Below are positions 1 through 6,613 of a stretch of DNA of 7,029 nucleotides, in pieces. Both the position numbers and the translations under genes were made by a program. The number at the start of each line of letters is the position of its first letter. Position 1 is the first letter of the stretch. This stretch comes from Chloroflexota bacterium (lineage in GTDB: Bacteria; Chloroflexota; Anaerolineae; B4-G1): positions 1-7,029 of the forward strand of contig DSAR01000063.1 of NCBI GenBank assembly GCA_011046405.1, in the 5' to 3' direction. The notes under the pieces were generated by a model that was given only the letters and a program-made list of their open reading frames with translations, had not been told where the DNA came from and made no database searches.

Positions 1-48
1 ACCAATATACCAGTTTACCAATATACCGATCTACCGATATACCAACAC
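1..48. repeat. Octamer tandem array, six units beginning ACC
   Basis: Six consecutive 8-base units all begin with ACC: ACCAATAT, ACCAGTTT, ACCAATAT, ACCGATCT, ACCGATAT, ACCAACAC. Read at period 16 there are three units, with units 1 and 2 identical over their first 11 bases. The array reaches the window edge, so it may extend further left. It stops one base before the TGGAG ribosome binding site (49-53) of the protease gene that starts at 60, so it lies in that gene's 5' untranslated or promoter region. The periodicity is seen directly. Whether it acts as a regulatory site or is only a slippage product cannot be told from the sequence. Confidence 0.7.
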
Positions 49-59
49 TGGAGTGCGTT

Positions 60-1424
60 ATGGAAGATGAAGCAAAAGTGATAGAACCAACGCCGACATC
101 GACGCCGACGCCCCCAGCGCCGCAATGGGCGCGGACGCTGGTCTTCTTGTGGGGACTCGTGACGTTCTTGCCCACGATTCCGTTGATCCTGGGCTTCTGC
201 TGTGTCGCCGAGTCGGCCTTCCGGTACGACGACGCCGAGACGCGGGCCGCCATATTGGGCATCGCGACACTCCTGGCGATTGGGATGGGATGCGGGGGCT
301 TTATGCTCTTCCAGGCCTTCAACAAACGGCCGACCAAAGCGTTGCGCCTGCCTCCGTTGTGGGCCATGGTCGGCGGCTTTGCCCTGGCGCTGGCGACCGG
401 TATCGGGCTATCGCGGGTAGAGAGCCTCGTGCCACTCCTGGGCCCGTGGTTCGTCCTCACCGCCGCCGCGTTGCCCCCCCTGGCCGCCGTCGCCTGGATC
501 GTGGACCATCGTCCCGGCTGGCTGACACGGCGCCGGGCGGGGGTCGCCTTCTCGGTCGGCGCGACCGGCTCTGTGCTCCTGGCCATTTTCCTGGAGATCG
601 TGGCCCCGCTCGCCTTCGTCTGGCTGCTGCTCGACCTGGGCGATCCGCTGCTGGACGCTTTCGAACGTTTGCTGAATCTGCTGGCCGGTGGAGAAGTCGC
701 CCGCGCTCTCACTTCTCCCGGTTTCTTCATCGCCCTGTTCCAACTGGCCATCGTCGCCCCGCTGGTCGAGGAATTCGCCAAGTCCCTGGCCGTCGTCCCG
801 CTACTGCGCGGGTTTCTCCCCGACGCTGGCGGCGCATCCCGGCGCAACGTCTTCCTGCTGGGCGCAGCTGCAGGCGCGGGGTTCGCCGCCGTCGAAAACG
901 CCATCTACGCCCTCTTCAGCGCCCGTTATTGGAGCGGCGTCCTCCTGGTGCGCGCACTGGGAGCCGCTGTGCATCCCCTGGGCGCCGGATTGGCCGCCCT
1001 GGCCTGGCACGCCTGGTTGCATCGCAAAAGCGGCATCGACCGGCGATGGTTATGGGGCTTTCCCCTGGCTGCCGGCCAGCACGCGCTGTGGAACGGCGGC
1101 ATCGTCCTGTGGATCACGTTATCTGGCACGGCCTTCTTTGGCACGGCGCCCCAGGAGACGGACGTGATGGGCGTCACCATCGCCGCCGGATTGCTGGCTC
1201 TGCTGGCCCTGGAGGGCATGGGCCTGTGGATCGTCGCGCGAGAAGTCTCCCGGCGGCTCGATCCCGCGTGGACAACTTCTGAAGAAGGCGGGGATCACGT
1301 CGCTATCCAAACACCGAGCCTTTCCACCGAACGGGCCGTCGCGCTGTGGGCTGTCGTGTGCCTGGTGGTGCTGTTGCCGGTGGGGTTGGCGGCCTTACGG
1401 ATTTTTTGGGTAGGAGGGAGGTAG
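60..1424 (+). CDS. PrsW family glutamic-type intramembrane protease
   Basis: A 454-residue polytopic membrane protein with about 10-11 predicted hydrophobic segments. The PrsW/CPBP-like glutamic protease signature is in the central half: EEFAK at 237-241 (the EExxK motif, catalytic Glu pair), a glycine-rich helix ending in E279-N280, H305 in the next helix, and H341 with N345 in QHALWN. In Bacillus subtilis PrsW performs site-1 cleavage of the anti-sigma factor RsiW; other family members have unknown substrates. The cytosolic N-terminus carries a short Thr/Pro-rich stretch (9-21). A loop of about 30 mostly polar residues (about 396-425) precedes the final hydrophobic segment. The ATG at 60 has TGGAG six bases upstream. 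The next gene follows 55 bp later and is probably co-transcribed. No sigma or anti-sigma gene is nearby, so the substrate is unknown. The family call is firm; the specific role is not. Confidence 0.88.
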   Translation: MEDEAKVIEPTPTSTPTPPAPQWARTLVFLWGLVTFLPTIPLILGFCCVAESAFRYDDAETRAAILGIATLLAIGMGCGGFMLFQAFNKRPTKALRLPPLWAMVGGFALALATGIGLSRVESLVPLLGPWFVLTAAALPPLAAVAWIVDHRPGWLTRRRAGVAFSVGATGSVLLAIFLEIVAPLAFVWLLLDLGDPLLDAFERLLNLLAGGEVARALTSPGFFIALFQLAIVAPLVEEFAKSLAVVPLLRGFLPDAGGASRRNVFLLGAAAGAGFAAVENAIYALFSARYWSGVLLVRALGAAVHPLGAGLAALAWHAWLHRKSGIDRRWLWGFPLAAGQHALWNGGIVLWITLSGTAFFGTAPQETDVMGVTIAAGLLALLALEGMGLWIVAREVSRRLDPAWTTSEEGGDHVAIQTPSLSTERAVALWAVVCLVVLLPVGLAALRIFWVGGR

Positions 1425-1440
1425 TGGGATTTCGGATTCG

Positions 1441-1464
1441 ACTTGTCTACTTGCCTACCTGCCT
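1441..1464. repeat. Short octamer tandem array, three units beginning AC
   Basis: Three 8-base units, ACTTGTCT, ACTTGCCT and ACCTGCCT, fill the gap between the two plus-strand genes. They end one base before the AAGGAG ribosome binding site (1466-1471) of the downstream gene. Period and placement match the array at 1-48, although the base content differs. Only three units are present, so chance is not excluded. Confidence 0.5.
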
Positions 1465-1479
1465 TAAGGAGCCCACCAA

Positions 1480-2058
1480 ATGCCAAGACTCGCCCACTTG
1501 ATCACCTTTCTCAAAAAACCGCGCAATCTCTACATCCTCCTGGCGCTCTTGCTCGTCAACGGCTTTGCGTGGGCGCAGGCACTGGAGCCGAGCGGCCCGA
1601 CCTACGTAGCCGAACCGATCCTGCAAACCGACCTGGCCGACTTGCGCGCCCGGCTCCGGGAGGGCGGGCACAGCGGCGAGCGTTTCGAGCTCCAGGTCAC
1701 CGGGCGGGAGGCTGCCGAGAGCATCGCCTGGTTTCTCGACAACCACCCAGAGATCCCCTTTCGCCACCCGCGCGTCGAATTTCACCCCGATCAGATCGAG
1801 GCCTGGGGTCGGGTCGAGGTGTTGGGGCTGAAGCTATCGATCCACGGGTACGCCACGATGACGCTGGAAAACGGCGTCCCCATCGTCACCCTCACCGAAC
1901 TGGGTGTGGCTGGCGCGCCCGTCCCCCCGGCCATCCTGCGGGCGACCCAGGATCTCGTCTACGAGCAGGTCGACCTATCGAACCGCCAACTCCCCATCAT
2001 CTTCGAGACGCTGGAGATCCAGGAGGACCAGGTCATCGCTACCGGCACCTTCCGTTGA
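1480..2058 (+). CDS. Small exported protein, possibly a TULIP-like (LmeA/YpmS-type) lipid-binding protein
   Basis: A 192-residue protein with a basic N-terminus (K12, K13, R15), a hydrophobic stretch at about 17-33, and an AQA sequence at 32-34 that could be a signal peptidase I site. It is therefore secreted or membrane-anchored. The mature part has alternating beta-like segments: a threshold-like VTGREAAESIAWFL helix (73-86), then RVEFHPDQIEAWGRVEVLG (98-116), a GxPIVTLTELGVAGAPVP segment (132-149) and a C-terminal strand ending in ATGTFR. This resembles small LmeA/DUF2993 or YpmS/DUF2140 proteins, in which a beta-rich body is followed by 'G-x-x-v/l-P' and a terminal 'v-i-a-t-G' strand. The match is by eye and weak. 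A clear AAGGAG (1466-1471) lies eight bases before the ATG. The gene follows the PrsW-like gene, which suggests an envelope role. No catalytic residues were recognised. Confidence 0.75.
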   Translation: MPRLAHLITFLKKPRNLYILLALLLVNGFAWAQALEPSGPTYVAEPILQTDLADLRARLREGGHSGERFELQVTGREAAESIAWFLDNHPEIPFRHPRVEFHPDQIEAWGRVEVLGLKLSIHGYATMTLENGVPIVTLTELGVAGAPVPPAILRATQDLVYEQVDLSNRQLPIIFETLEIQEDQVIATGTFR

Positions 2059-2067
2059 TCCCACACC

Positions 2068-3276
2068 CTACGTCGGCGTGCTCGAGACATACCAGGCCGC
2101 CACCCATCCCCACTCGTCCTCCGGCGGCTGCGGGTGCCGAACGTAGAGCCATTCGTCGTAGCGGCCCACCAGCGCCAATGCCCGCGCCGGGTCGTCGTTC
2201 ACCACCAGCGGCGTGTTGTGCGCCAAACGGCCGATACGCTTGGCCCGCACCGTCGGTCGCTCGCGGAAGTTCATGTCCTGCACCGGGTAGACCACCAGCA
2301 GTTTCTCCGGCGCCGGTCCGGGCGTGAGCTGCACGTACCAGGCGGCGACGTACCCCCGCCGCCCGTCGGGCAGGTGGACGTGCAACCACTCGCTGCGATC
2401 TCCCACCTTCGGCAGCGCCTCGGCCCAGTCGCCGACGAGGATCAGCGGTTGGTGGGGCAGCGCGATACCGATGCGACTGCTGCCTGTCGAGGGACCGTTG
2501 CGCACGTTCAGCGCCTCGGTGGCGTAGACGGCCATCTCATCCGGCAGATCCGGTTCCGGCTCAGGCTCCGTTGGCGTCACCGGTTCCGGCTGCGCCAGTT
2601 GCAGGTACCAGGCGGCCACGTAACCGATCATCCCATCGGCCCGCTGGACGTGAATCCACTCGCCGTGTTGGCCGATCTTGGCCCGCGCTTCATCAGCTGC
2701 ACCGGCGCCGCCCAATACCGTGAGCGGCTCGGCCTCATCCAGCCACGCCAGTTGAGCCGACACCGTCGTCGGCCGGGCACGCAACCGAACGCCCGCTGTG
2801 GTGTAGACGATCAGATCGGTCTGCGGCGGGGCCTCGTCTTGCAAGTAGGGCAGAGGATCGATCACGCCATCGGGGTAGCCCAGGGTCTTGGCCCCGATGA
2901 GCTTCAGCGTCAGGTGCAGGTGTGGGCCGTAGGTATGCCCCGTCATCCCGGCCCGGGCGATGAGGTCGCCAGCCGCCACCTGCTGTCCTGCGGAAACCAA
3001 CGCCCGGGATAGATGGGCGTAGATCGTTTGATACTCCCGCCCCCCGACGACGTGCTGCAGGCGCACGTGGAGCCCGTAGGCGTTGCCGCGATTGGGCCGC
3101 ACGTCGAGCACCTGCCCGTCGGCGCAAGCGTAGACGTTCGCCCCAACCGGCGCCCGGAAATCGAGGCCCTCGTGCCCAGCCTGATTGTACCTGGCGTAGA
3201 TGTGGGGATTCTCACCAAAATACTGGGTGATGGTCCGGCTGTCGACCGGCCACCGAAGTTTAAATTGCTCGCTCAT
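2068..3276 (-). CDS. M23 (LytM/lysostaphin-type) zinc metallopeptidase with three SH3-like domains
   Basis: A 402-residue protein predicted to cleave peptide cross-links in peptidoglycan. The peptidase domain is N-terminal (about 8-145) and all family residues are present: H35 and D39 in GHEGLD, H88 in YAHLS, and H119/H121 in GPHLHL. By analogy with LytM, H35, D39 and H121 bind zinc while H88 and H119 are catalytic. Three bacterial SH3-like wall-binding domains follow, at about 155-227, 248-317 and 327-398, each ending in a (Y/W)VAAWY motif. An acidic Pro-rich linker (230-246) separates the first two. There is no signal peptide: the protein begins MSEQFKLRWPVDS, and an in-frame TAA (3286-3288) four codons upstream of the ATG rules out an N-terminal extension. 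The gene lies 35 bp downstream of the lipoprotein gene, probably in the same transcript. It could be a non-classically exported or lysis-released enzyme; the family call itself is firm. Confidence 0.93.
   Translation of the reverse strand: MSEQFKLRWPVDSRTITQYFGENPHIYARYNQAGHEGLDFRAPVGANVYACADGQVLDVRPNRGNAYGLHVRLQHVVGGREYQTIYAHLSRALVSAGQQVAAGDLIARAGMTGHTYGPHLHLTLKLIGAKTLGYPDGVIDPLPYLQDEAPPQTDLIVYTTAGVRLRARPTTVSAQLAWLDEAEPLTVLGGAGAADEARAKIGQHGEWIHVQRADGMIGYVAAWYLQLAQPEPVTPTEPEPEPDLPDEMAVYATEALNVRNGPSTGSSRIGIALPHQPLILVGDWAEALPKVGDRSEWLHVHLPDGRRGYVAAWYVQLTPGPAPEKLLVVYPVQDMNFRERPTVRAKRIGRLAHNTPLVVNDDPARALALVGRYDEWLYVRHPQPPEDEWGWVAAWYVSSTPT
2077..2664 (-). repeat. Internally repeated SH3-like coding segments
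   Basis: The SH3-encoding part of the M23 gene shows repetition at the DNA level. The segment at about 2331-2394 and the one at about 2601-2664 share most bases, including the ends coding for GYVAAWY and the E-W-(L/I)-H-V stretch. The segment at about 2090-2155 is a more diverged third copy. This points to duplication of one domain within the gene, the first and second domains being closer to each other than to the C-terminal one. Confidence 0.6.
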
Positions 3277-3279
3277 GAT

Positions 3280-3287
3280 ACCTCCTT
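3280..3287 (-). promoter_or_regulatory. Strong ribosome binding site of the M23 gene
   Basis: On the minus strand AAGGAGGT lies just upstream of the ATG at 3276, close to a full anti-16S match. It directly follows, and overlaps by two bases, the in-frame TAA at 3286-3288, so it fixes the start codon and confirms that the protein has no leader peptide. Confidence 0.75.
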
Positions 3288-3311
3288 AATCAGGCCTCAT
3301 CGAAGCGTTCT

Positions 3312-5390
3312 CTATAGACCTCGGACAGGTTCGAAGAAAGCACCGACCTGGGGCCATTCCAGTTCGTCCTGGGCCGGGACCACGCGCCATTGGGCGTCAT
3401 CTCGTTCGAGTATCCAAAACGTCGATTCTCTCATGACGGCAGAACCTTCGGGCAGCGCCAGGACGATCGATACCCGATCCCGTTCCGATGGTTCGTCGGC
3501 TTCCACCACACGAACGTCATCCACGGCAAACCCCACCCCCTGAAGGCCGCTTCGCAGCGCCTCCGCGCGGCCAGTCGCCTCGGGATGGACGTCGAGATAG
3601 GCGGCCAACCCGGCCCCCGGGTAGAGCACACCCCGGGCGTCCAACGGGAAGCGCAATCCCCCGCCTCGCTCCTCGTAGAAGTGAGTGTACAAATCGACTG
3701 CCTGGATGGCAGCTACACCCCGAGCCGGCGCATCGGGATCGTGCCCATCGCCATAACCGGAGAGAAAAGCGTCGGCCAGTTCGGCCAGGACGTCGCCGGC
3801 GTAATCGGCAGAGACGCTCTCCATCTCCGCGATTACCGAGTCGGCCTGCCCCCGGAGTGCCAGCGTCTCGGCCCGGCGGAAGCGGGCGTAACCGACCCAA
3901 TCCGGCTGCTCACCCTGGGGATCGGGCGTCCAGCCTTCTGACGCCGCCAGGGTCAGCACTTCATCGTACCACCGTAACGCCTCGTCGTAGTCGCCGGCGC
4001 GAAAGGCGCTCTCTCCCTCGTTGGTGTGCCAGCGCAGTCGATCCGCCACGCTGATCGTGGCGCTTTCTCCCTCCCAGGCGCCGCGTTCCAGATCGACCGT
4101 CTTCTCGGCCAGGGAAAAGTGGCCTGAGCTAGTATCCCACCGCCAGACCTGCCGGCCTAGGGGATGGTTGAGCAGCTTGTGGTCGAAGCCATCGCTGTAG
4201 AGATGGGGGTAGGTCAACACGATCTGCTGCCGCCCGGGTTGGATGGGGTCCGGTTCCAAGTTCCACACCGACGGTCCGGCCCAGTTGATCAGGTCGGCGC
4301 GAAAGGCCAGCGGACAGGCTCCCTCATCGCCACAACGGAAGACGTAGAGCAATTCGGTCCAGCCGCTTGCCCCGGACAGGGTGTAGGTCACGATTGTCTC
4401 GGGCCGGGCATCGCCGGTGAGGTCGTCGACCAGAACGCCGCTATCCATCGTGGGCGTAGGCTCACTGAAACCGAAGGGGAGCACCTGGCCCGTGAAACGC
4501 CCCGACGTTTGACTGATACAGGCGACGACGGGCAGGCCCATCAACCGTGTCTGGATCACCACGTCGGGCAGATCGTCGCCGTTCAAATCCACCGACGTGA
4601 CGTTTGGTCCAGCCTCGTCCAGCTTGGGCAACTCACGCAAAACGTCTGCCAGGCCATCCACGCGGTTATGGTTGAGCCACTTCGCTGCATCAGACGCCAG
4701 CGCCAGCGCCGCGCCCAGAGAGACCTGGGGTGCTTCGTAGACGTCCAGGGCCGCGTGCGCGGCGGCGAAATCGCCGCTCAACGGCACCTCCGGGACGAAG
4801 GTCGCCAGCACGGCCTCGGCGTCCGCGCGACAGCGCTCGAAGGCCGGCCGATCCAGATCCTGGGCATCGAGTCGAAAGAGGAAATAGCCTGCGGCGGTGT
4901 CCAATCCATACGACACGAGCGATGGGCCGTCCTGGTCATCTTCGGTGAACGTGCGGCGCTGAAATTCCCAACCATCCAGTTCCAACCGATCCTCGGTGTG
5001 GGTCCAATCCGGCCCCAGACCCATTCCCGCCGCCTGTGGATTCAACGCGCAACCGGCGATATCCTGATGTCGCAACCACTGACCGTCCCATAGCCACGTA
5101 TCCGTGGCGTACAACAGTGAGAAACGCTGTGTCAGATCGTAACTGGAGACGCCCCGGGCGAACGCTTTACCCGGCGGCGGCGTCTGCTGGGGGGCGGGCG
5201 TGAGCGTTGGGGGCACAGGTGTAGGCGTGGGAACAGGCGTGGACGTGGGGGGCGCCGACGGCGTGACCTCGGCCGTTTCCTGGACTGCCAGCGGGGTGGT
5301 GAGCGATGACGACGCACAAGCAATCGTAACTCCTACGAGCATCAATAGGACCAGAATCCGCCAAAATGTTTGGGTTCGTACCGTCATCAT
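3312..5390 (-). CDS. Predicted lipoprotein with FG-GAP/VCBS-like loops and a TPR-like segment, function unknown
   Basis: A 692-residue protein. The N-terminus has a basic residue, a hydrophobic run (about 10-22) and Cys25 in VTIAC, a lipobox-like site whose -3 Thr is unusual. A Thr/Pro-rich linker follows (about 43-73), typical of surface proteins that stand off the membrane. Two Asp-rich loops, DLNGDDLPD (268-276) and VDDLTGDARPE (321-331), resemble the calcium-binding loops of FG-GAP/VCBS repeats. A TPR-like helix pair is visible at about 454-482 (EGESAFRAGDYDEALRWYDEVL), with more Ala-rich helices to about 545. The C-terminal 100 residues look like a compact alpha/beta domain that I do not recognise. 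The start is ATG 5390 or the adjacent ATG at 5387; AGGAG (5396-5400) is five or eight bases upstream. The first ATG overlaps the xdhC stop, suggesting translational coupling. A longer open frame continues upstream inside xdhC but is only a GC-driven shadow. Function is unknown. Confidence 0.85.
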   Translation of the reverse strand: MMTVRTQTFWRILVLLMLVGVTIACASSSLTTPLAVQETAEVTPSAPPTSTPVPTPTPVPPTLTPAPQQTPPPGKAFARGVSSYDLTQRFSLLYATDTWLWDGQWLRHQDIAGCALNPQAAGMGLGPDWTHTEDRLELDGWEFQRRTFTEDDQDGPSLVSYGLDTAAGYFLFRLDAQDLDRPAFERCRADAEAVLATFVPEVPLSGDFAAAHAALDVYEAPQVSLGAALALASDAAKWLNHNRVDGLADVLRELPKLDEAGPNVTSVDLNGDDLPDVVIQTRLMGLPVVACISQTSGRFTGQVLPFGFSEPTPTMDSGVLVDDLTGDARPETIVTYTLSGASGWTELLYVFRCGDEGACPLAFRADLINWAGPSVWNLEPDPIQPGRQQIVLTYPHLYSDGFDHKLLNHPLGRQVWRWDTSSGHFSLAEKTVDLERGAWEGESATISVADRLRWHTNEGESAFRAGDYDEALRWYDEVLTLAASEGWTPDPQGEQPDWVGYARFRRAETLALRGQADSVIAEMESVSADYAGDVLAELADAFLSGYGDGHDPDAPARGVAAIQAVDLYTHFYEERGGGLRFPLDARGVLYPGAGLAAYLDVHPEATGRAEALRSGLQGVGFAVDDVRVVEADEPSERDRVSIVLALPEGSAVMRESTFWILERDDAQWRVVPAQDELEWPQVGAFFEPVRGL

Positions 5391-6445
5391 CACAACTCCT
5401 CTCTCTCGCTCATTTTCCCGCCGCTCCGGCCATTCCGCACAGCGACGATCTCGGCCAGGATCGCCAGCGCGATCTCGGCTGGCGTCCGCCCGCCCAGATC
5501 GAGCCCCACCGGGCCGTGGATACGATCCAGGTCCGCCTCGTCGAACCCCCGCTCTCGCAGCGCCGCCTGCCGCTTGGCCTGGGTGCTCCGCGAGCCAATC
5601 AGGCCCACGTAACCCGCCCGGCTGCGCAGCGCGATCTCCAGCGCGGGGAGGTCGAACTTGGGATCGTGGGTCAGGATCACCACGTAATCCCGGGAACCGA
5701 GTCGATCCGCCGCGAGCGCCTCCTGGGGCCAGGCGATCACCAGGTCGTCGACGGTGGGGAAGCGCTCGCGAGCAGCGAAGGCCCGCCGGGCGTCTATCAA
5801 GCGCACGCGAAAGCCCAATGTGTGCGCCAACTCGAGCAGCGGTGCCGCGATGTGCACCGCACCCACGATGGTGATCGTCTCTGGGGGGGCGAAGACCTCG
5901 ATGAAGATAGGAACTGCGCCTTCCGGGTGAGCGCGCGACTCGGCCATTGGATGAGAGAAGGTCGCCGCGCCCCCGATCTCTTCCCAAACGTCGGTGAGGG
6001 TTTGATTCCCTTCCAATCGACCGTCGGGCCGAATCAACAGGTGCCCGCCGCTGTGCTCGTCCAGCGGGGTCAAAAACGCGACTGTCTCCTCCGCCGCCAA
6101 TTCGTCCGCCAACCGGCGGTGGACGTCCGCCAGCGGTTCCACGTAGACGTCGATGGCGCCGCCGCAGGCCAAGCCCACCTCCCACCCGGTCTCGTCGGTC
6201 ACGCCGTAGTGGAGCAGTTTCGGCGTCCCGCTCGCCAGGACCGCCTGGGCCTCGCGGAAGACGTCGCCTTCCACGCACCCCCCGCTGACGGAACCCGCCA
6301 TCTGCCCGGAGGCGGTCACCGCCATGCGTGAACCGAGGGGGCGGGGCGACGATCCCTCGGTGCCGACTACCGTCGCCAGCGCGATTTGCTCGCCGGACGC
6401 TAACCAAGCGCGCAACGTGTCCAAAATCGCTCGCACCTGTGCCAT
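5390..6445 (-). CDS. xdhC: XdhC/CoxI family protein, molybdenum cofactor maturation factor
   Basis: A 351-residue two-domain XdhC-type protein. The N-terminal XdhC/CoxI domain carries GSSPRPLGSRM (31-41), GSVSGGCVEGDV (51-62) and GLACGG (91-96). The C-terminal Rossmann domain has IVGAVHIA (193-200), THDPKFD (259-265), GLIGSR (281-286) and GLDLGGRTPAEIALAIL (314-330). In studied members such as Rhodobacter XdhC, the protein binds molybdenum cofactor, helps with its sulfuration by a cysteine desulfurase, and hands it to xanthine dehydrogenase-type enzymes in the cytoplasm. The GAVH variant replaces the more usual GAGH nucleotide loop. The start is uncertain: AAAGG (6446-6450) directly abuts the ATG, AAGG at 6457-6460 sits 11 bases away, and a GTG at codon 4 (6434-6436) is nine bases from AAAGG. 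It is first in a likely operon with the lipoprotein and M23 genes. No molybdoenzyme is in view. Confidence 0.92.
   Translation of the reverse strand: MAQVRAILDTLRAWLASGEQIALATVVGTEGSSPRPLGSRMAVTASGQMAGSVSGGCVEGDVFREAQAVLASGTPKLLHYGVTDETGWEVGLACGGAIDVYVEPLADVHRRLADELAAEETVAFLTPLDEHSGGHLLIRPDGRLEGNQTLTDVWEEIGGAATFSHPMAESRAHPEGAVPIFIEVFAPPETITIVGAVHIAAPLLELAHTLGFRVRLIDARRAFAARERFPTVDDLVIAWPQEALAADRLGSRDYVVILTHDPKFDLPALEIALRSRAGYVGLIGSRSTQAKRQAALRERGFDEADLDRIHGPVGLDLGGRTPAEIALAILAEIVAVRNGRSGGKMSEREEL
5396..5400 (-). promoter_or_regulatory. Ribosome binding site for the lipoprotein gene, inside the end of xdhC
   Basis: AGGAG on the minus strand lies within the last codons of xdhC. It is five bases from the first and eight from the second of two tandem ATG codons. 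The xdhC stop and the first ATG share one base (TGATG), a usual layout for translational coupling. The better spacing favours the second ATG. Confidence 0.6.
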
Positions 6446-6511
6446 CCTTTCATTAACCTTGCGGGCTCTCTGCTAGCTCGCCTGGTTGGATTAGCAAATG
6501 GTCAATTTTTC

Positions 6512-6575
6512 GCCACGAATTACACGAATTGTCACTAATCTTGGGTTTTTCGTGGTAATTCGTGCAATTCGTGGC
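6512..6575. repeat. Palindrome with 19-bp arms (CCACGAATT family)
   Basis: The left arm GCCACGAATTACACGAATT (6512-6530) and the right arm at 6557-6575 are reverse complements with one mismatch, separated by a 26-base spacer. Each arm itself contains the tandem CACGAATT motif. From memory, very similar CCACGAATT-type palindromes are scattered between genes in many environmental bacterial genomes, Chloroflexota among them. It lies 66 bp upstream of xdhC. A mobile or REP-like origin is likely; function is unknown. Confidence 0.8.
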
Positions 6576-6613
6576 TAATCTCTCATCGTGACCATACGAA
6601 ATCCCAAAGAACC

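Noticed and set aside
125..1282. 385-codon plus-strand open frame inside the PrsW gene
   Set aside because: Arg/Gly/Pro-rich shadow frame with no recognisable domain, while the overlapping frame has clear membrane segments and catalytic motifs.
2134..3012. 292-codon plus-strand open frame antisense to the M23 gene
   Set aside because: Shadow of the M23 and SH3 coding sequence, without a recognisable domain.
5170..5260. Tandem DNA repeat in the lipoprotein gene
   Set aside because: The repetitive look comes from codons of the Thr/Pro linker, not from a separate DNA element.
5366..6331. 321-codon plus-strand open frame antisense to xdhC
   Set aside because: The opposite strand encodes an unmistakable XdhC; this frame shows only GC-driven openness.
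5391..6407. Long upstream extension of the lipoprotein frame (339 more codons)
   Set aside because: It lies fully inside xdhC in another frame, is Arg/Gly/Pro-rich as expected of GC-rich shadow frames, and would bury the lipoprotein signal in the middle of the protein.
6500..6505. TTGACC as a -35 element for xdhC on the minus strand
   Set aside because: No TATAAT-like hexamer lies 16-18 bases downstream, so a promoter call would be guesswork.
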